DNA of 64,000 bases from Microbacterium testaceum (GTDB lineage: Bacteria > Actinomycetota > Actinomycetes > Actinomycetales > Microbacteriaceae), in the NCBI RefSeq assembly GCF_006539145.1, contig NZ_BJML01000001.1, positions 744,001-808,000 of the forward strand, read 5' to 3'. Positions 38,678-47,664 of the stretch are shown here, in pieces (within the stretch, counting starts at the first letter, position 1; each line of letters begins with the position of its first letter). Under the pieces are notes generated by a model. It was not told where the DNA came from. It made no database searches and was given only the letters and a program-made list of their open reading frames with translations. The translations under genes and the position numbers were made by a program.

Positions 38678-39043
38678 ATGACCGACACCACACTGTCGTC
38701 CTCCGCCGAGACCCGCGAGCACGGCGTCGGCCTGACCGCGGCCGCCTCCGACAAGGTGAAGAGCCTGCTCTCGCAGGAGGGTCGCGACGACCTGCGCCTG
38801 CGCGTCGCGGTTCAGCCCGGCGGCTGCTCCGGCCTCATCTACCAGCTGTACTTCGACGAGCGGTACCTCGACGGCGACAAGGTCGTCGACTTCGACGGCG
38901 TAGAGGTCATCGTCGACGACATGAGCGTCCCGTACCTCGACGGCGCCAACATCGACTTCAAGGACACGATCTCGGAGCAGGGTTTCACGATCGACAACCC
39001 CAACGCGCAGGGATCCTGCGCCTGTGGAGACAGCTTCCACTGA
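38678..39043 (+). CDS. erpA: Iron-sulfur cluster insertion protein (ErpA / HesB family)
   Basis: A 121-residue A-type carrier that hands Fe-S clusters to target proteins. The three conserved cysteines are visible: one in QPGGCSGL near residue 50 and two in GSCACGDSF at the C-terminus. It lies directly upstream of the cytochrome oxidase operon; the Rieske protein encoded nearby is a plausible client, by inference. A terminator follows. Confidence 0.94.
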   Translation: MTDTTLSSSAETREHGVGLTAAASDKVKSLLSQEGRDDLRLRVAVQPGGCSGLIYQLYFDERYLDGDKVVDFDGVEVIVDDMSVPYLDGANIDFKDTISEQGFTIDNPNAQGSCACGDSFH

Positions 39044-39076
39044 CACCCCGACGCCGTTCTCCGGCGTCGAATCGAG

Positions 39077-39119
39077 AGCCCCCGGAACCCCGGATCACCC
39101 CGTGGAAACCGGGGGCTTT
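39077..39119 (+). terminator. Terminator after erpA
   Basis: AGCCCCCGG (39077-39085) pairs with CCGGGGGCT (39109-39117), with a long partly paired loop, followed by a short TTC. Confidence 0.7.
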
Positions 39120-39168
39120 CGATGTCTCGGCACTGGACGAATGGCCTGAGAACGGTGAGAGGTTGCTC

Positions 39169-39174
39169 TAGACT
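39169..39174 (+). promoter_or_regulatory. -10 box of the ctaC operon
   Basis: TAGACT about 35 bases before the GTG at 39210. The leader carries GGAAAGG. Confidence 0.5.
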
Positions 39175-39209
39175 GTCAGAGCAACATCCACGACCCGGAA
39201 AGGTGCATT

Positions 39210-40091
39210 GTGCCCTCCAAACGTCGCCTTCGCTGGGCAGCGCTTCCCCTCGGGATCGCATCCGTCGCGGTCCTCTCCGGCTGCACCACCACTCAGCTTC
39301 ACGGCTTCCTGCCCGGCTTCGTCGATGACGGCCCGGCCGCGACGAACCACACCGACATGGTCGCAGGGCTCTGGGTCAACTCGTGGATCGTGCTCCTCGC
39401 CGTGGGTGTCATCACCTGGGGCCTCATGCTGTGGTCGGTCATCGCGTATCGCCGCCGCAAGGGCCAGTCCGGTCTCCCGGTGCAGCTGCGCTACAACATG
39501 CCGGTTGAGATCTTCTACACCGTCGTGCCGCTGATCCTCGTCGTGGGATTCTTCGCCTTCACGGCGCGCGACCAGAACACGCTCGAGACGCAGTACGAGA
39601 ACCCCGACGTCTCCATCACCGCCTACGGCAAGCAGTGGGCGTGGGATTTCCAGTACAACGGCACCAAGGAAGACAATTCCGACGCCGTGTACTCCATGGG
39701 TGTGCAGGCCAAGGCCACGTCCGACGGCTACGACCTCCAGGACGTCCCGACCCTCTACCTGCCGGTGAACAAGACCGTGAAGATCGACCTCCGCTCGCGC
39801 GACGTCATCCACTCGTTCTGGATCATCGACTTCCTCTACAAAAAAGACATGTACATCGGTCGCGACAACGAGTGGTCTTTCACGCCCACCCGTGAAGGCA
39901 CCTACGAGGGCAAGTGCGCGGAGCTCTGCGGTGAGTACCACTCCGCCATGCTCTTCAACGTCAAGGTCGTCAGCGAAGACGAGTACAACACCTACCTCGA
40001 CTCGCTGCGCCGTGCCGGCGACGTGGGCGACATCAGCGACCTGTCGCGTCTTCAGAACCTGACGACGGCCGGTACCGAAGGGAACGAGTGA
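39210..40091 (+). CDS. ctaC: Cytochrome c oxidase subunit II (CtaC)
   Basis: A 293-residue lipoprotein subunit of the aa3 oxidase that takes electrons from cytochrome c. The signal peptide ends in a lipobox LSGC with lipidated Cys25, a substrate for LspA. Two membrane helices follow (about 50-75 and 95-115). The periplasmic-side cupredoxin domain carries the CuA site: a His in VIHSFWI and [12 protein letters not shown] near residue 238. Start GTG at 39210 is supported by GGAAAGG upstream. Its stop overlaps the first possible ctaD start. Confidence 0.96.
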   Translation: MPSKRRLRWAALPLGIASVAVLSGCTTTQLHGFLPGFVDDGPAATNHTDMVAGLWVNSWIVLLAVGVITWGLMLWSVIAYRRRKGQSGLPVQLRYNMPVEIFYTVVPLILVVGFFAFTARDQNTLETQYENPDVSITAYGKQWAWDFQYNGTKEDNSDAVYSMGVQAKATSDGYDLQDVPTLYLPVNKTVKIDLRSRDVIHSFWIIDFLYKKDMYIGRDNEWSFTPTREGTYEGKCAELCGEYHSAMLFNVKVVSEDEYNTYLDSLRRAGDVGDISDLSRLQNLTTAGTEGNE

Positions 40092-40093
40092 TC

Positions 40094-41857
40094 ATGGCCA
40101 CGACGCTTCCGCTCCAGGGGACGGGCCCCTCGCGCCCGACGACTCTCCCGCCGCGTCAAGCCGCACTGCTCAGCACCACGCGTGTGGAGCAGAAGGGCAA
40201 TCTGGTCGTCAAGTGGATCACCTCCACCGACCACAAGACCATCGGGTACATGTACCTGATCGCCTCCGTCATGTTCTTCATGCTCGGTGGCGTCATGGCG
40301 TTGATCATCCGCGCCGAGCTGTTCGAGCCCGGCATGCAGATCATCCCCACCAAAGAGCAGTACAACCAGCTGTTCACGATGCACGGCACGATCATGCTGC
40401 TCATGTTCGCGACGCCGCTGTTCGCGGGGTTCGCCAACGCGCTGCTGCCGCTGCAGATCGGTGCGCCCGACGTGGCCTTCCCGCGCTTGAACGCGTTCGC
40501 GTTCTGGCTGTTCCTCTTCGGCTCGACCATCGCCGTCTCCGGCTTCCTCACCCCGCAGGGTGCGGCCGGGTTCGGATGGTTCGCCTACCAGCCGCTCGCC
40601 AACGCCAGCTTCTCTCCGGGCGTAGGCGGAAACCTCTGGATGCTCGGTCTCGGCATCAGCGGTTTCGGCACGATCCTCGGCGCGGTCAACTTCATCACCA
40701 CGGTGCTCACCATGCGTGCACCCGGTATGACCATGTGGCGCATGCCGATCTTCTCGTGGAACACGCTGATCACGAGCATCCTGATCCTGCTCGCGTTCCC
40801 CGTGTTGGCCGCCGCGATCTTCGCAGCCGCTGCCGACCGCGTGCTCGGCGCGCACATCTACAGCCCCGAGAACGGTGGCGTGCTCCTCTGGCAGCACCTC
40901 TTCTGGTTCTTCGGTCACCCCGAGGTCTACATCATCGCGCTGCCGTTCTTCGGCATCGTGTCCGAGATCTTCCCCGTCTTCAGCCGAAAGCCGATCTTCG
41001 GTTACAAGACGCTCGTGTACGCGACCATTGCGATCGCGGCCCTGTCCGTCGCGGTGTGGGCGCACCACATGTACGTCACCGGCGGTGTGCTGCTTCCGTT
41101 CTTCGCCCTCATGACGATGCTGATCGCCGTTCCGACCGGCGTGAAGATCTTCAACTGGATCGGAACGCTGTGGCGGGGCTCGGTCACGTTCGAGACCCCC
41201 ATGGTCTTCGCCCTCGGCTTCCTCGTGTCGTTCGTGTTCGGTGGTCTGACCGGCGTCATCCTCGCCTCGCCCCCCCTCGACTTCCACCTCTCCGACTCCT
41301 ACTTCGTCGTAGCGCACTTCCACTACGTCGTGTTCGGCACCGTGGTGTTCGCGATGTTCGCCGGCTTCTACTTCTGGTGGCCCAAGTGGACGGGCAAGAT
41401 GCTCAACGAGCGTCTCGGCATGGTGCACTTCTGGATGCTGTTCATCGGCTTCCACATGACCTTCCTCATCCAGCACTGGCTGGGCGTCGACGGCATGGTC
41501 CGCCGCTACGCCGACTACGCAGCCGCCGACGGGTGGACCTGGGAGAACCAGCTCTCCACCGTGGGCTCGATGATCCTCGGCGCCTCGATGATTCCGTTCC
41601 TCCTGAACGTCTGGATCACCGCCCGCAAGGCACCGCGCGTCACGGTCGACGACCCGTGGGGGTACGGAGCGTCGCTGGAGTGGGCCACCTCCTGCCCGCC
41701 CCCGCGTCACAACTTCACCTCGATTCCTCGCATCCGTAGCGAGCGCCCTGCCTTCGACCTGAACCACCCCGAGGCCGGTATCCCGGTCGGTGTGGGGCCC
41801 GCGAAGGATGCACCCGAGGCGCCCGTGGTCGACTCCGCGGCCGGAGAGGTCAAGTAA
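40094..41857 (+). CDS. ctaD: Cytochrome c oxidase subunit I (CtaD)
   Basis: The 587-residue catalytic subunit with heme a, heme a3 and CuB. Twelve or so membrane helices are visible. Key segments are [11 protein letters not shown] (heme a His), the [15 protein letters not shown] stretch with CuB His and the Tyr-His crosslink region, [10 protein letters not shown] (CuB histidines), and [12 protein letters not shown] (heme a3 and heme a histidines). Start ATG at 40094 gives a 10-base gap from GAAGGGA; the GTG at 40088, overlapping the ctaC stop, is the alternative and adds two residues. Confidence 0.96.
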   Translation: MATTLPLQGTGPSRPTTLPPRQAALLSTTRVEQKGNLVVKWITSTDHKTIGYMYLIASVMFFMLGGVMALIIRAELFEPGMQIIPTKEQYNQLFTMHGTIMLLMFATPLFAGFANALLPLQIGAPDVAFPRLNAFAFWLFLFGSTIAVSGFLTPQGAAGFGWFAYQPLANASFSPGVGGNLWMLGLGISGFGTILGAVNFITTVLTMRAPGMTMWRMPIFSWNTLITSILILLAFPVLAAAIFAAAADRVLGAHIYSPENGGVLLWQHLFWFFGHPEVYIIALPFFGIVSEIFPVFSRKPIFGYKTLVYATIAIAALSVAVWAHHMYVTGGVLLPFFALMTMLIAVPTGVKIFNWIGTLWRGSVTFETPMVFALGFLVSFVFGGLTGVILASPPLDFHLSDSYFVVAHFHYVVFGTVVFAMFAGFYFWWPKWTGKMLNERLGMVHFWMLFIGFHMTFLIQHWLGVDGMVRRYADYAAADGWTWENQLSTVGSMILGASMIPFLLNVWITARKAPRVTVDDPWGYGASLEWATSCPPPRHNFTSIPRIRSERPAFDLNHPEAGIPVGVGPAKDAPEAPVVDSAAGEVK

Positions 41858-41859
41858 GA

Positions 41860-42276
41860 ATGCGTACCAACGTTGGACTCTGGTGGCTGCTGGCCGTCTT
41901 CGGTTTCCTGATCGCCGCCGTTTACACCGTCTGGAGCCTCCTCCAGCACGGTGGCGTCGAGTGGGTCGGCAGTGTCGCGCTCGTCTTCCTCGGCCTCATG
42001 TCGTCGATGATTGCGTTCTACATCTCGCGCGTCATGAAGGCGCAGCGCGGTGACCTGCCCGAAGACACCCTGACGGCTGACATCGACGACGGCGACCCCG
42101 AGATGGGCGAGTTCAGCCCGTGGTCGTGGTGGCCCATCGTGCTCGCGGCCTCCGCCGCCATCGCGGTGATCGGTCTCGCGGTCGGCAGCTGGCTCGTCCC
42201 CGTCGGCTTCGCGGTGTTCGTCATCGCCATCGTCGGCTGGGTGTACGAGTACTACCGCGGGTACTTCGCGCGCTGA
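41860..42276 (+). CDS. ctaF: Cytochrome c oxidase subunit IV (CtaF, actinobacterial)
   Basis: A 138-residue small oxidase subunit with four membrane helices in two hairpins. It has the family pattern: an MRTNVGLWWLLAVFGFLIAAVYTVWS start, the central EMGEFSPWSWWPIVLA, and the C-terminal GWVYEYYRGYFAR. It starts 2 bases after ctaD and completes the plus-strand oxidase operon. Subunit III is encoded on the other strand 6 kb away. Confidence 0.94.
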   Translation: MRTNVGLWWLLAVFGFLIAAVYTVWSLLQHGGVEWVGSVALVFLGLMSSMIAFYISRVMKAQRGDLPEDTLTADIDDGDPEMGEFSPWSWWPIVLAASAAIAVIGLAVGSWLVPVGFAVFVIAIVGWVYEYYRGYFAR

Positions 42277-42280
42277 CCCC

Positions 42281-43072
42281 GTGCCCATTCGGCTGAACGC
42301 GGCCGCCGTCTCCGACGCCGGCTCCCACCGTCCCACCAATCAGGACGCCGCCTTCGCGGCGTCCTGGGGTGCGGCTGTGGCCGATGGCGTCGGGGGAGGG
42401 CCCTCCGGGGACCTTGCCTCCGCCGCTCTTCTGCACCGTCTCGTGGCGACGCGAGGTGGTGGAATGGATGCCGACGGCCTGCTCGTCCGCATCCGCGAAG
42501 CGAACTGGGACATCCGTGCCCACGTCGAGCGCGATCCTGCGCTGCAGGGCATGGCGACGACGTTCACTGGCATCTTCCTCAGCGTGAGCGGTGAGCTCCT
42601 GCTCGCTCACACCGGAGACTCGCGGGCCTATCTGCTCCGCGACGGCGAGTTCACACGCGAGACGCGTGACGACTCGTACGTTCAGGCGCTCGTCGACCAC
42701 GGCATCATTCCCCCCGAGGCCGCTCAGGCACACCCGCGGCGCAATATCATCACCGCCTCTCTCGGTGGTGCCGAGGGAGATGTCGTTTCCGTCGCTGAAC
42801 GTCCGCCGGTAGCCGGAGATCGTTGGGTCCTCTGCAGCGATGGCTTGACCGACTACGTGCCGGAGGCTGACGTCGCACGCCTTGTCGCTGAGTCATCAGA
42901 CCCGCGCTCGGCTGCGGCCGCTGCCGTGGCTTTGGCACTCGAAGCTGGTACGCGTGATAACGTCACCGTCGTCGTGTGCGACGTCATCGACGACGATCAG
43001 ACGGTGAGCAGCGATCCGGTGTTCTTCGGCTCCGCCGCCCGTTGGTTCGCCGAAGACGTCGAGACCGCCTGA
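42281..43072 (+). CDS. PP2C-family Ser/Thr protein phosphatase
   Basis: A 263-residue soluble metal-dependent phosphatase. PP2C motifs are present in order: RPTNQDAAF near residue 19, VADGVGGGPSGDLAS near residue 33, HTGDSRAYLLRDG near residue 106, LCSDGLTDYV near residue 187, and TRDNVTVVV near residue 224. The metal-binding aspartates are intact. No membrane helix is seen, unlike the PstP phosphatase usually encoded near the replication origin. It starts 4 bases after ctaF, so it may be expressed with the oxidase. Its codons end in T more often than in the cta genes, hinting at a different history. Confidence 0.9.
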   Translation: MPIRLNAAAVSDAGSHRPTNQDAAFAASWGAAVADGVGGGPSGDLASAALLHRLVATRGGGMDADGLLVRIREANWDIRAHVERDPALQGMATTFTGIFLSVSGELLLAHTGDSRAYLLRDGEFTRETRDDSYVQALVDHGIIPPEAAQAHPRRNIITASLGGAEGDVVSVAERPPVAGDRWVLCSDGLTDYVPEADVARLVAESSDPRSAAAAAVALALEAGTRDNVTVVVCDVIDDDQTVSSDPVFFGSAARWFAEDVETA

Positions 43073-43123
43073 TCCGTTTCTCGACCGCGCATCCGGCTCG
43101 GCTCCAGGGTTCGTGATCTGCGT

Positions 43124-44074
43124 TCAGCGCGATGCCCGGGCGAACTCGTCCATCGCATCCTGAGCCAGCTGGGCGCTCCGCGGACCGCCGTGGCCGTCTT
43201 CCTCGACGATCTCAAGGCGAGAGCCCGGCCAGGCGCGGTGCAGCTTCCACGCGGTCAGCGACGGCCCGCTGATGTCGCGCCGCCCGTGGATGAGGACACC
43301 GGGGATGTCCGCGAGCTGCTCTGCGCGATCGAGGATGGCTGTGTCGCCGGGGAGGAAGCAGTCCCGCGCCCAGTAGTGGGTCACGAGGGTGGCGAAATTC
43401 AGCCGGTGCCGCTCATCGTCGTGCAACGGTCCCGGGGTTGAGAGGGGCCCGAGGGACATATGCGTCGCTTCCCACTCGTCCCACTGGTCGGCGGCTGTCT
43501 GACGCGCGGATGGGTCAGGGCCGGTGAGAAGTCGCGCGTATCCCTCGATCGTGCGCTCATCCCTACGCAGAAGCGAGCGGAGGCGCTCGTACGTTTCAGG
43601 GAAGACCGGGGCGATCCCGTCGGTGATCCAGTCGATCTCCCAGCGTCCTCCGGTGGTGACGGCGAAGTTGACGATCTCGCTGACGCGGTCGGGATGCTCG
43701 AGGGCGTACGCGAGTGCCAGGGTGGAACCCCATGACACCCCGTGCAGGAGCCAACGGTCGATGCCGAGGTGGACCCGCACCGCTTCGATATCCGCGAGCA
43801 GGTTGTCCATCGTCTGGTGCCGCAGGCTGGCGAGATCATCGGCGGCCCAGGGCTCGCTCCGCCCGCATCCTCGCTGGTCGATCCCGACGATGAGATGAAG
43901 GTCGGGATCGAAGCGGCGCCGGTACCCACCTTTGCCGAGCCCACCGCCGGGGCCGCCGTGCAGATACAGGGCCGGCCGCCCCCGCGGGTTTCCCGAGGTC
44001 TCCCAGTACACCCTGGCACCGTCCGGTCGCTCCACGAATCCGGAGGCGAACGGCTCGAGAGGAGGATGTTGCAT
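43124..44074 (-). CDS. pip: Proline iminopeptidase-like alpha/beta hydrolase
   Basis: A 316-residue alpha/beta hydrolase of peptidase family S33. The oxyanion-hole HGGPGGGLGKGG lies near residue 39, DQRGCGRSEPWA near residue 67, the nucleophile elbow GVSWGSTLAL (Ser near residue 114), and a C-terminal catalytic His in DGHGGP. Such enzymes remove N-terminal proline from peptides, though related esterases share the motifs. A -10 box TAGGCT lies 6 bases before the ATG. It is convergent with the phosphatase gene. Confidence 0.9.
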   Translation of the reverse strand: MQHPPLEPFASGFVERPDGARVYWETSGNPRGRPALYLHGGPGGGLGKGGYRRRFDPDLHLIVGIDQRGCGRSEPWAADDLASLRHQTMDNLLADIEAVRVHLGIDRWLLHGVSWGSTLALAYALEHPDRVSEIVNFAVTTGGRWEIDWITDGIAPVFPETYERLRSLLRRDERTIEGYARLLTGPDPSARQTAADQWDEWEATHMSLGPLSTPGPLHDDERHRLNFATLVTHYWARDCFLPGDTAILDRAEQLADIPGVLIHGRRDISGPSLTAWKLHRAWPGSRLEIVEEDGHGGPRSAQLAQDAMDEFARASR

Positions 44075-44080
44075 GTCGCA

Positions 44081-44086
44081 AGCCTA
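44081..44086 (-). promoter_or_regulatory. Leaderless-type -10 box of pip
   Basis: TAGGCT on the minus strand, 6 bases before the ATG at 44074. Confidence 0.5.
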
Positions 44087-44112
44087 ACCGCGGGGCAGAT
44101 CGCACTCGAGGA

Positions 44113-44520
44113 TCAGGAGCGCACCACCATGACGGTCGGGTCGAAGACCCGTTCGCACGGCCCGTCGTCGTTCTCGGTGGGCTGGCCCTCGCGAACCCAG
44201 TACTCGTAGCCGCCGATCATTTCGCGCACGTCGTACCCGAGCTGCGCGAAAGCGAGCGCACCCTTCTGGCCGGCATTGCAGCCCGGGCTCCAGCAGTAGA
44301 CCACCACAGGCGTGCCCGCCGGGATCTCGTGTGGAGCCCGTTCGGCGATTTCACGGTAGGGCATGTGGATGGCCCCGCAGACGCGTCCCTGCCCCCACGC
44401 GTCGTCGCCGCGCACGTCGACGAGTACCAGCTCGTGTCCGGACTTCTGGGCAGCGTAGACGTCGCTCGGGTCGGTCTCGAAGGCGAGACGGCGAGAGAAG
44501 TACTCAAGGGCGTCGCTCAT
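44113..44520 (-). CDS. Single-domain rhodanese-like sulfurtransferase
   Basis: A 135-residue protein covering one rhodanese domain. It has the LVLVDVRGDDAWGQGRVCGAIHMPY segment (split by a short loop) and the active-site loop VVYCWSPGCNAGQK, whose Cys in the first position is the likely sulfane carrier. The C-terminal part has MIGGYEYWVREG. The physiological sulfur acceptor is unknown. The gene lies upstream of pip on the same strand, 38 bases away, each with its own -10 box. Confidence 0.9.
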   Translation of the reverse strand: MSDALEYFSRRLAFETDPSDVYAAQKSGHELVLVDVRGDDAWGQGRVCGAIHMPYREIAERAPHEIPAGTPVVVYCWSPGCNAGQKGALAFAQLGYDVREMIGGYEYWVREGQPTENDDGPCERVFDPTVMVVRS

Positions 44521-44527
44521 GGCTCTC

Positions 44528-44533
44528 ACGCTA
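44528..44533 (-). promoter_or_regulatory. Leaderless-type -10 box of the rhodanese gene
   Basis: TAGCGT on the minus strand, 7 bases before the ATG at 44520. The rest of the gap to 44685 holds no gene. Confidence 0.5.
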
Positions 44534-44685
44534 GAGGCGCGGACGGAATGCGGAAAGACAGCGGATGCCACGCTCCTACGCTTCCCTGCCAGATGGCGTT
44601 GGCGGGGGAGCGGACCTCTGGGACGGCGTCGCGCGACACGCGCGCTCCCCGCGCACTGAGCACGGTTCGTCCCGGGCAGGAAACG

Positions 44686-44717
44686 CGAAACCCCGGTGCC
44701 GCGGCACCGGGGTTTCG
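44686..44717 (-). terminator. Terminator of the ctaE-qcrCAB operon
   Basis: A perfect 15-base-pair stem (44686-44700 with 44703-44717) lies 12 bases beyond the qcrB stop; on the minus strand a GTTTCGCGTTTCC tract covers its 3' side. Confidence 0.85.
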
Positions 44718-44728
44718 TCGACGGGCGA

Positions 44729-46570
44729 TTACTCGCTCTTATCGCCCTCCGGGCGGTTGCGCTCTTCGAGACCCTTAGGAGCCGGGATCTCGACCTCGGC
44801 ACGCTCGCCCACCGCGTTGCGGGGTCGACCGTCCTCATCGGCGCGAGCGTTGGCTCCGGCGATCTCGTCGGCCTCCTCGTGGTCGATGTGATCGAGTTCG
44901 TGGTGCTGATGAGCGACCGCGGCGTCGAGCTCGGCCTGGGTGAGGGGAGCGAGCCGGTCCTCGAAGAACCAGCGCGAAACCGCACCACGGACGTTCTCGT
45001 ACCAGGGGATCTCACCGTTGGCGTTGGGACGGACGACGAGGGGCTCGTACGTCTCGTTGTCGACCAGCTTCCAGCGCTCGTACTCGTCGACCGGCTGGTG
45101 GACCTCGATGTACTCGCCACCGGGGAGGCGGACGATGCGGCCGGACTCGTAGCCATGCAGGGCGATCTCGCGGTCCTTCTTCTGCAGCGCGATGCAGACG
45201 CGCTTCGCGATGAAGTAGGCGAGGATCGGGCCCAGGATCAGCAGGGCCTGCAGGACGTGGATGACACCTTCCATGGTGAGGTGGAAGTGCGTCGCGATGA
45301 TGTCGGACGACGCGGCCGCCCACATCACGGCGTAGAACGTGACACCGGCCGCGCCGATCGCCGTGCGCGTCGCGGCATTGCGCGGACGCTGGGCGATGTG
45401 GTGCTCGCGCTTGTCGCCGGTCACCCACGCCTCGATGAAGGGGTACACCAGCACGAGAACGATGAAGAGACCCAGGACACCGACGGGGATGATGATGTTC
45501 CACGAGAAGGTGTGGTCCCAGAGCACGAACTCGAGGTGCGGCGGGATCAGACGGAGCATGCCGTCGGCGAAGCCGATGTACCAGTCGGGCTGCGTACCGG
45601 CGGACACCGGGGACGGGTCGTACGGACCGTAGTTCCAGATGGGGTTGATCGTCACCAGCGCGGCGATCAGAACGATCACACCGAACGTGATGAAGAAGAA
45701 GCCACCCATCTTGGAGGCGTACACCGGGAGCATCGGGTAGCCCACGACGTTGCTGTTCGTGCGGGCGGGCCCGGCGAACTGCGTGTGCTTGTTGATGATC
45801 ATCAGCATGAGGTGCACGGCCAGCAGGGCCACGAGGATCGCGGGCAGCAGCAGGATGTGCAGCGTGTACAGGCGTCCGACGATCGCGGTACCGGGGAACT
45901 CGCCGCCGAAGAGCAGGAACGACGTCCAGGTGCCGATGATCGGCAGGCCCTTGATCATTCCGTCGATGATGCGCAGACCGTTACCGGAGAGCAGGTCGTC
46001 GGGGAGCGAGTAGCCGGTGAAGCCCTCGGCCATCGCGAGGATGAAGAGGATGAAGCCGACGACCCAGTTGAGCTCGCGGGGCTTGCGGAACGCACCGGTG
46101 AAGAAGACGCGGAGCATGTGGACGCCGATACCGGCGACGAACACGAGGGCGGCCCAGTGGTGGATCTGTCGGACGAGCAGGCCGCCGCGCAGGTCGAACG
46201 AGATGTGCAGAGCCGACTCCATGGCGGCCGACATCGCGATGCCGCGCATGGGCTCGTAGGCGCCGTTGTAGTGCGTTTCGACCATGGACGCCTGGAAGAA
46301 GAACGTCAGGAACGTGCCCGAGAGCAGCACGACCACGAAGCTCCACAGGGCGATCTCGCCGAGCATGAACGACCAGTGGTCGGGGAAGACCTTGCGGCCG
46401 AGCTCCTTGACGATGCCCGACATGCTCGTGCGCTCGTCCATGTAGTTCGCGACGGAGCCGACGAAACGGCCGCCGAGCGGCTTTCCGTCGCGTCCGCTCG
46501 TCGCCGGCGCACCCGCGTGCACTGCGGGTTCGGTGGTGACGTTCTCGGTGGGATGGGTACCGATGCTCAT
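44729..46570 (-). CDS. qcrB: Cytochrome bc1 complex cytochrome b subunit (QcrB)
   Basis: The 613-residue menaquinol-oxidising membrane subunit of the bc1 (bcc) complex. Two pairs of heme-ligand histidines lie in helices around SALHISFDLRGGLLVRQIHHWAALVF (split) and in LYTLHILLLPAILVALLAVHLMLM. The Qo-site region WNYGPYDP lies near residue 300, where other lineages have PEW. A charged C-terminal extension of about 120 residues (VHQPVDEYERWKLVD onward) is typical of actinobacterial QcrB. The start overlaps the qcrA stop by four bases. This protein is the target of drugs such as telacebec in mycobacteria. Confidence 0.96.
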   Translation of the reverse strand: MSIGTHPTENVTTEPAVHAGAPATSGRDGKPLGGRFVGSVANYMDERTSMSGIVKELGRKVFPDHWSFMLGEIALWSFVVVLLSGTFLTFFFQASMVETHYNGAYEPMRGIAMSAAMESALHISFDLRGGLLVRQIHHWAALVFVAGIGVHMLRVFFTGAFRKPRELNWVVGFILFILAMAEGFTGYSLPDDLLSGNGLRIIDGMIKGLPIIGTWTSFLLFGGEFPGTAIVGRLYTLHILLLPAILVALLAVHLMLMIINKHTQFAGPARTNSNVVGYPMLPVYASKMGGFFFITFGVIVLIAALVTINPIWNYGPYDPSPVSAGTQPDWYIGFADGMLRLIPPHLEFVLWDHTFSWNIIIPVGVLGLFIVLVLVYPFIEAWVTGDKREHHIAQRPRNAATRTAIGAAGVTFYAVMWAAASSDIIATHFHLTMEGVIHVLQALLILGPILAYFIAKRVCIALQKKDREIALHGYESGRIVRLPGGEYIEVHQPVDEYERWKLVDNETYEPLVVRPNANGEIPWYENVRGAVSRWFFEDRLAPLTQAELDAAVAHQHHELDHIDHEEADEIAGANARADEDGRPRNAVGERAEVEIPAPKGLEERNRPEGDKSE

Positions 46571-47625
46571 GAGCGCTCCCAGAAGCTGGGGCCGACGGGC
46601 TCGTGGAAGTCACTCTGCGCGACGAGGTAGCCCTCGGCGTCGACGGTGATGGGGAGCTGCGGCAGGGGACGGGCGGCCGGGCCGAAGATGACGGCCGCAC
46701 CGTTGGCGACGTCGAACTGCGACTGGTGGCAGGGGCACAGGAGGTGGTGGGTCTGCTGCTCGTAGAGCGCGACGGGGCAACCGACGTGGGTGCAGACCTT
46801 CGAGTACGCGATGATGCCGTCGTACGACCAGTCCAGGTTGTTGGTCTCGGGGTTGAGCTGCTCGGGCTGCATGCGCATGAGCAGGACGATCGCCTTGGCC
46901 TTCTCTTCGAGGTAGCCCTCGTCATGGCCGAGTCCCGCGAGTTCTTCGGGGATGACGTGGAATGCGGAGCCGAGAGTGACGTCAGCCGCGCGGATCGGAC
47001 GACCCGAGGGGTCGTGCGTCAGGCGCATGCCCTCTTTCCACATGGTGTGGCTGAGGAGCTTGACCGGGTCCTGGTCCTGCGGAGCCAGGCCGCGGAACAG
47101 CGTGATGCCGGGGATGACGGATGCGGCCAGAGCGGCGAACATCGAGTTGCGGATGATCTCGCGACGACCGAAGCCGGAGTCCTTGTTCGCCTCTTCGAAG
47201 ACGTTGATCGCGCCCTCGCGCACCTCGTCGCGACCACGAGTGGCGTGGCGGTCCTCGATGTACTCCTTGTCGGACATGACCGACTTGCCCCAGTGAATGG
47301 TGCCGATGCCGATCGCGAGCAGCGCGAACGCGATGCCGAGCCCGATGAAGAGGTTGTTGTAGCGGATGTCGATCAGCGCGCCCGACTCGATCGGGAAGAT
47401 CATGTAGGCGATGCTCGCCCAGATGCTCGCCGCAACCGAGAAGTAGAACAGCGTGTAGACCGTGCGAACCGCACGCTTCATCGACTGCGGGTCCTGGTCG
47501 GTCATGCGCTGACGGTGGCCGGGAAGGCCGGGGTTCTGTACGGCGTCGGGAACCGCGACGGCGAGCCCCGAGGTGGGCTTCCAGGAAGCCCTCTCGTGCT
47601 CGAGTGCGTCGTCCTCGTGTGCCAT
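46567..47625 (-). CDS. qcrA: Cytochrome bc1 complex Rieske iron-sulfur subunit (QcrA)
   Basis: A 352-residue Rieske protein with the actinobacterial layout: a hydrophilic N-terminus, three membrane helices (about 55-80, 92-110 and 165-185), then the cluster domain. The 2Fe-2S ligands are in CTHVGCP and CPCHQSQF near residues 280-305. The third helix is preceded by RREIIRNS, a remnant-like Tat/stop pattern. It transfers electrons from menaquinol to the diheme cytochrome. Confidence 0.96.
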   Translation of the reverse strand: MAHEDDALEHERASWKPTSGLAVAVPDAVQNPGLPGHRQRMTDQDPQSMKRAVRTVYTLFYFSVAASIWASIAYMIFPIESGALIDIRYNNLFIGLGIAFALLAIGIGTIHWGKSVMSDKEYIEDRHATRGRDEVREGAINVFEEANKDSGFGRREIIRNSMFAALAASVIPGITLFRGLAPQDQDPVKLLSHTMWKEGMRLTHDPSGRPIRAADVTLGSAFHVIPEELAGLGHDEGYLEEKAKAIVLLMRMQPEQLNPETNNLDWSYDGIIAYSKVCTHVGCPVALYEQQTHHLLCPCHQSQFDVANGAAVIFGPAARPLPQLPITVDAEGYLVAQSDFHEPVGPSFWERS

Positions 47626-47664
47626 GGTGCTCCTCGTGCGTTTACGTAATGTCGAAGACGACGG

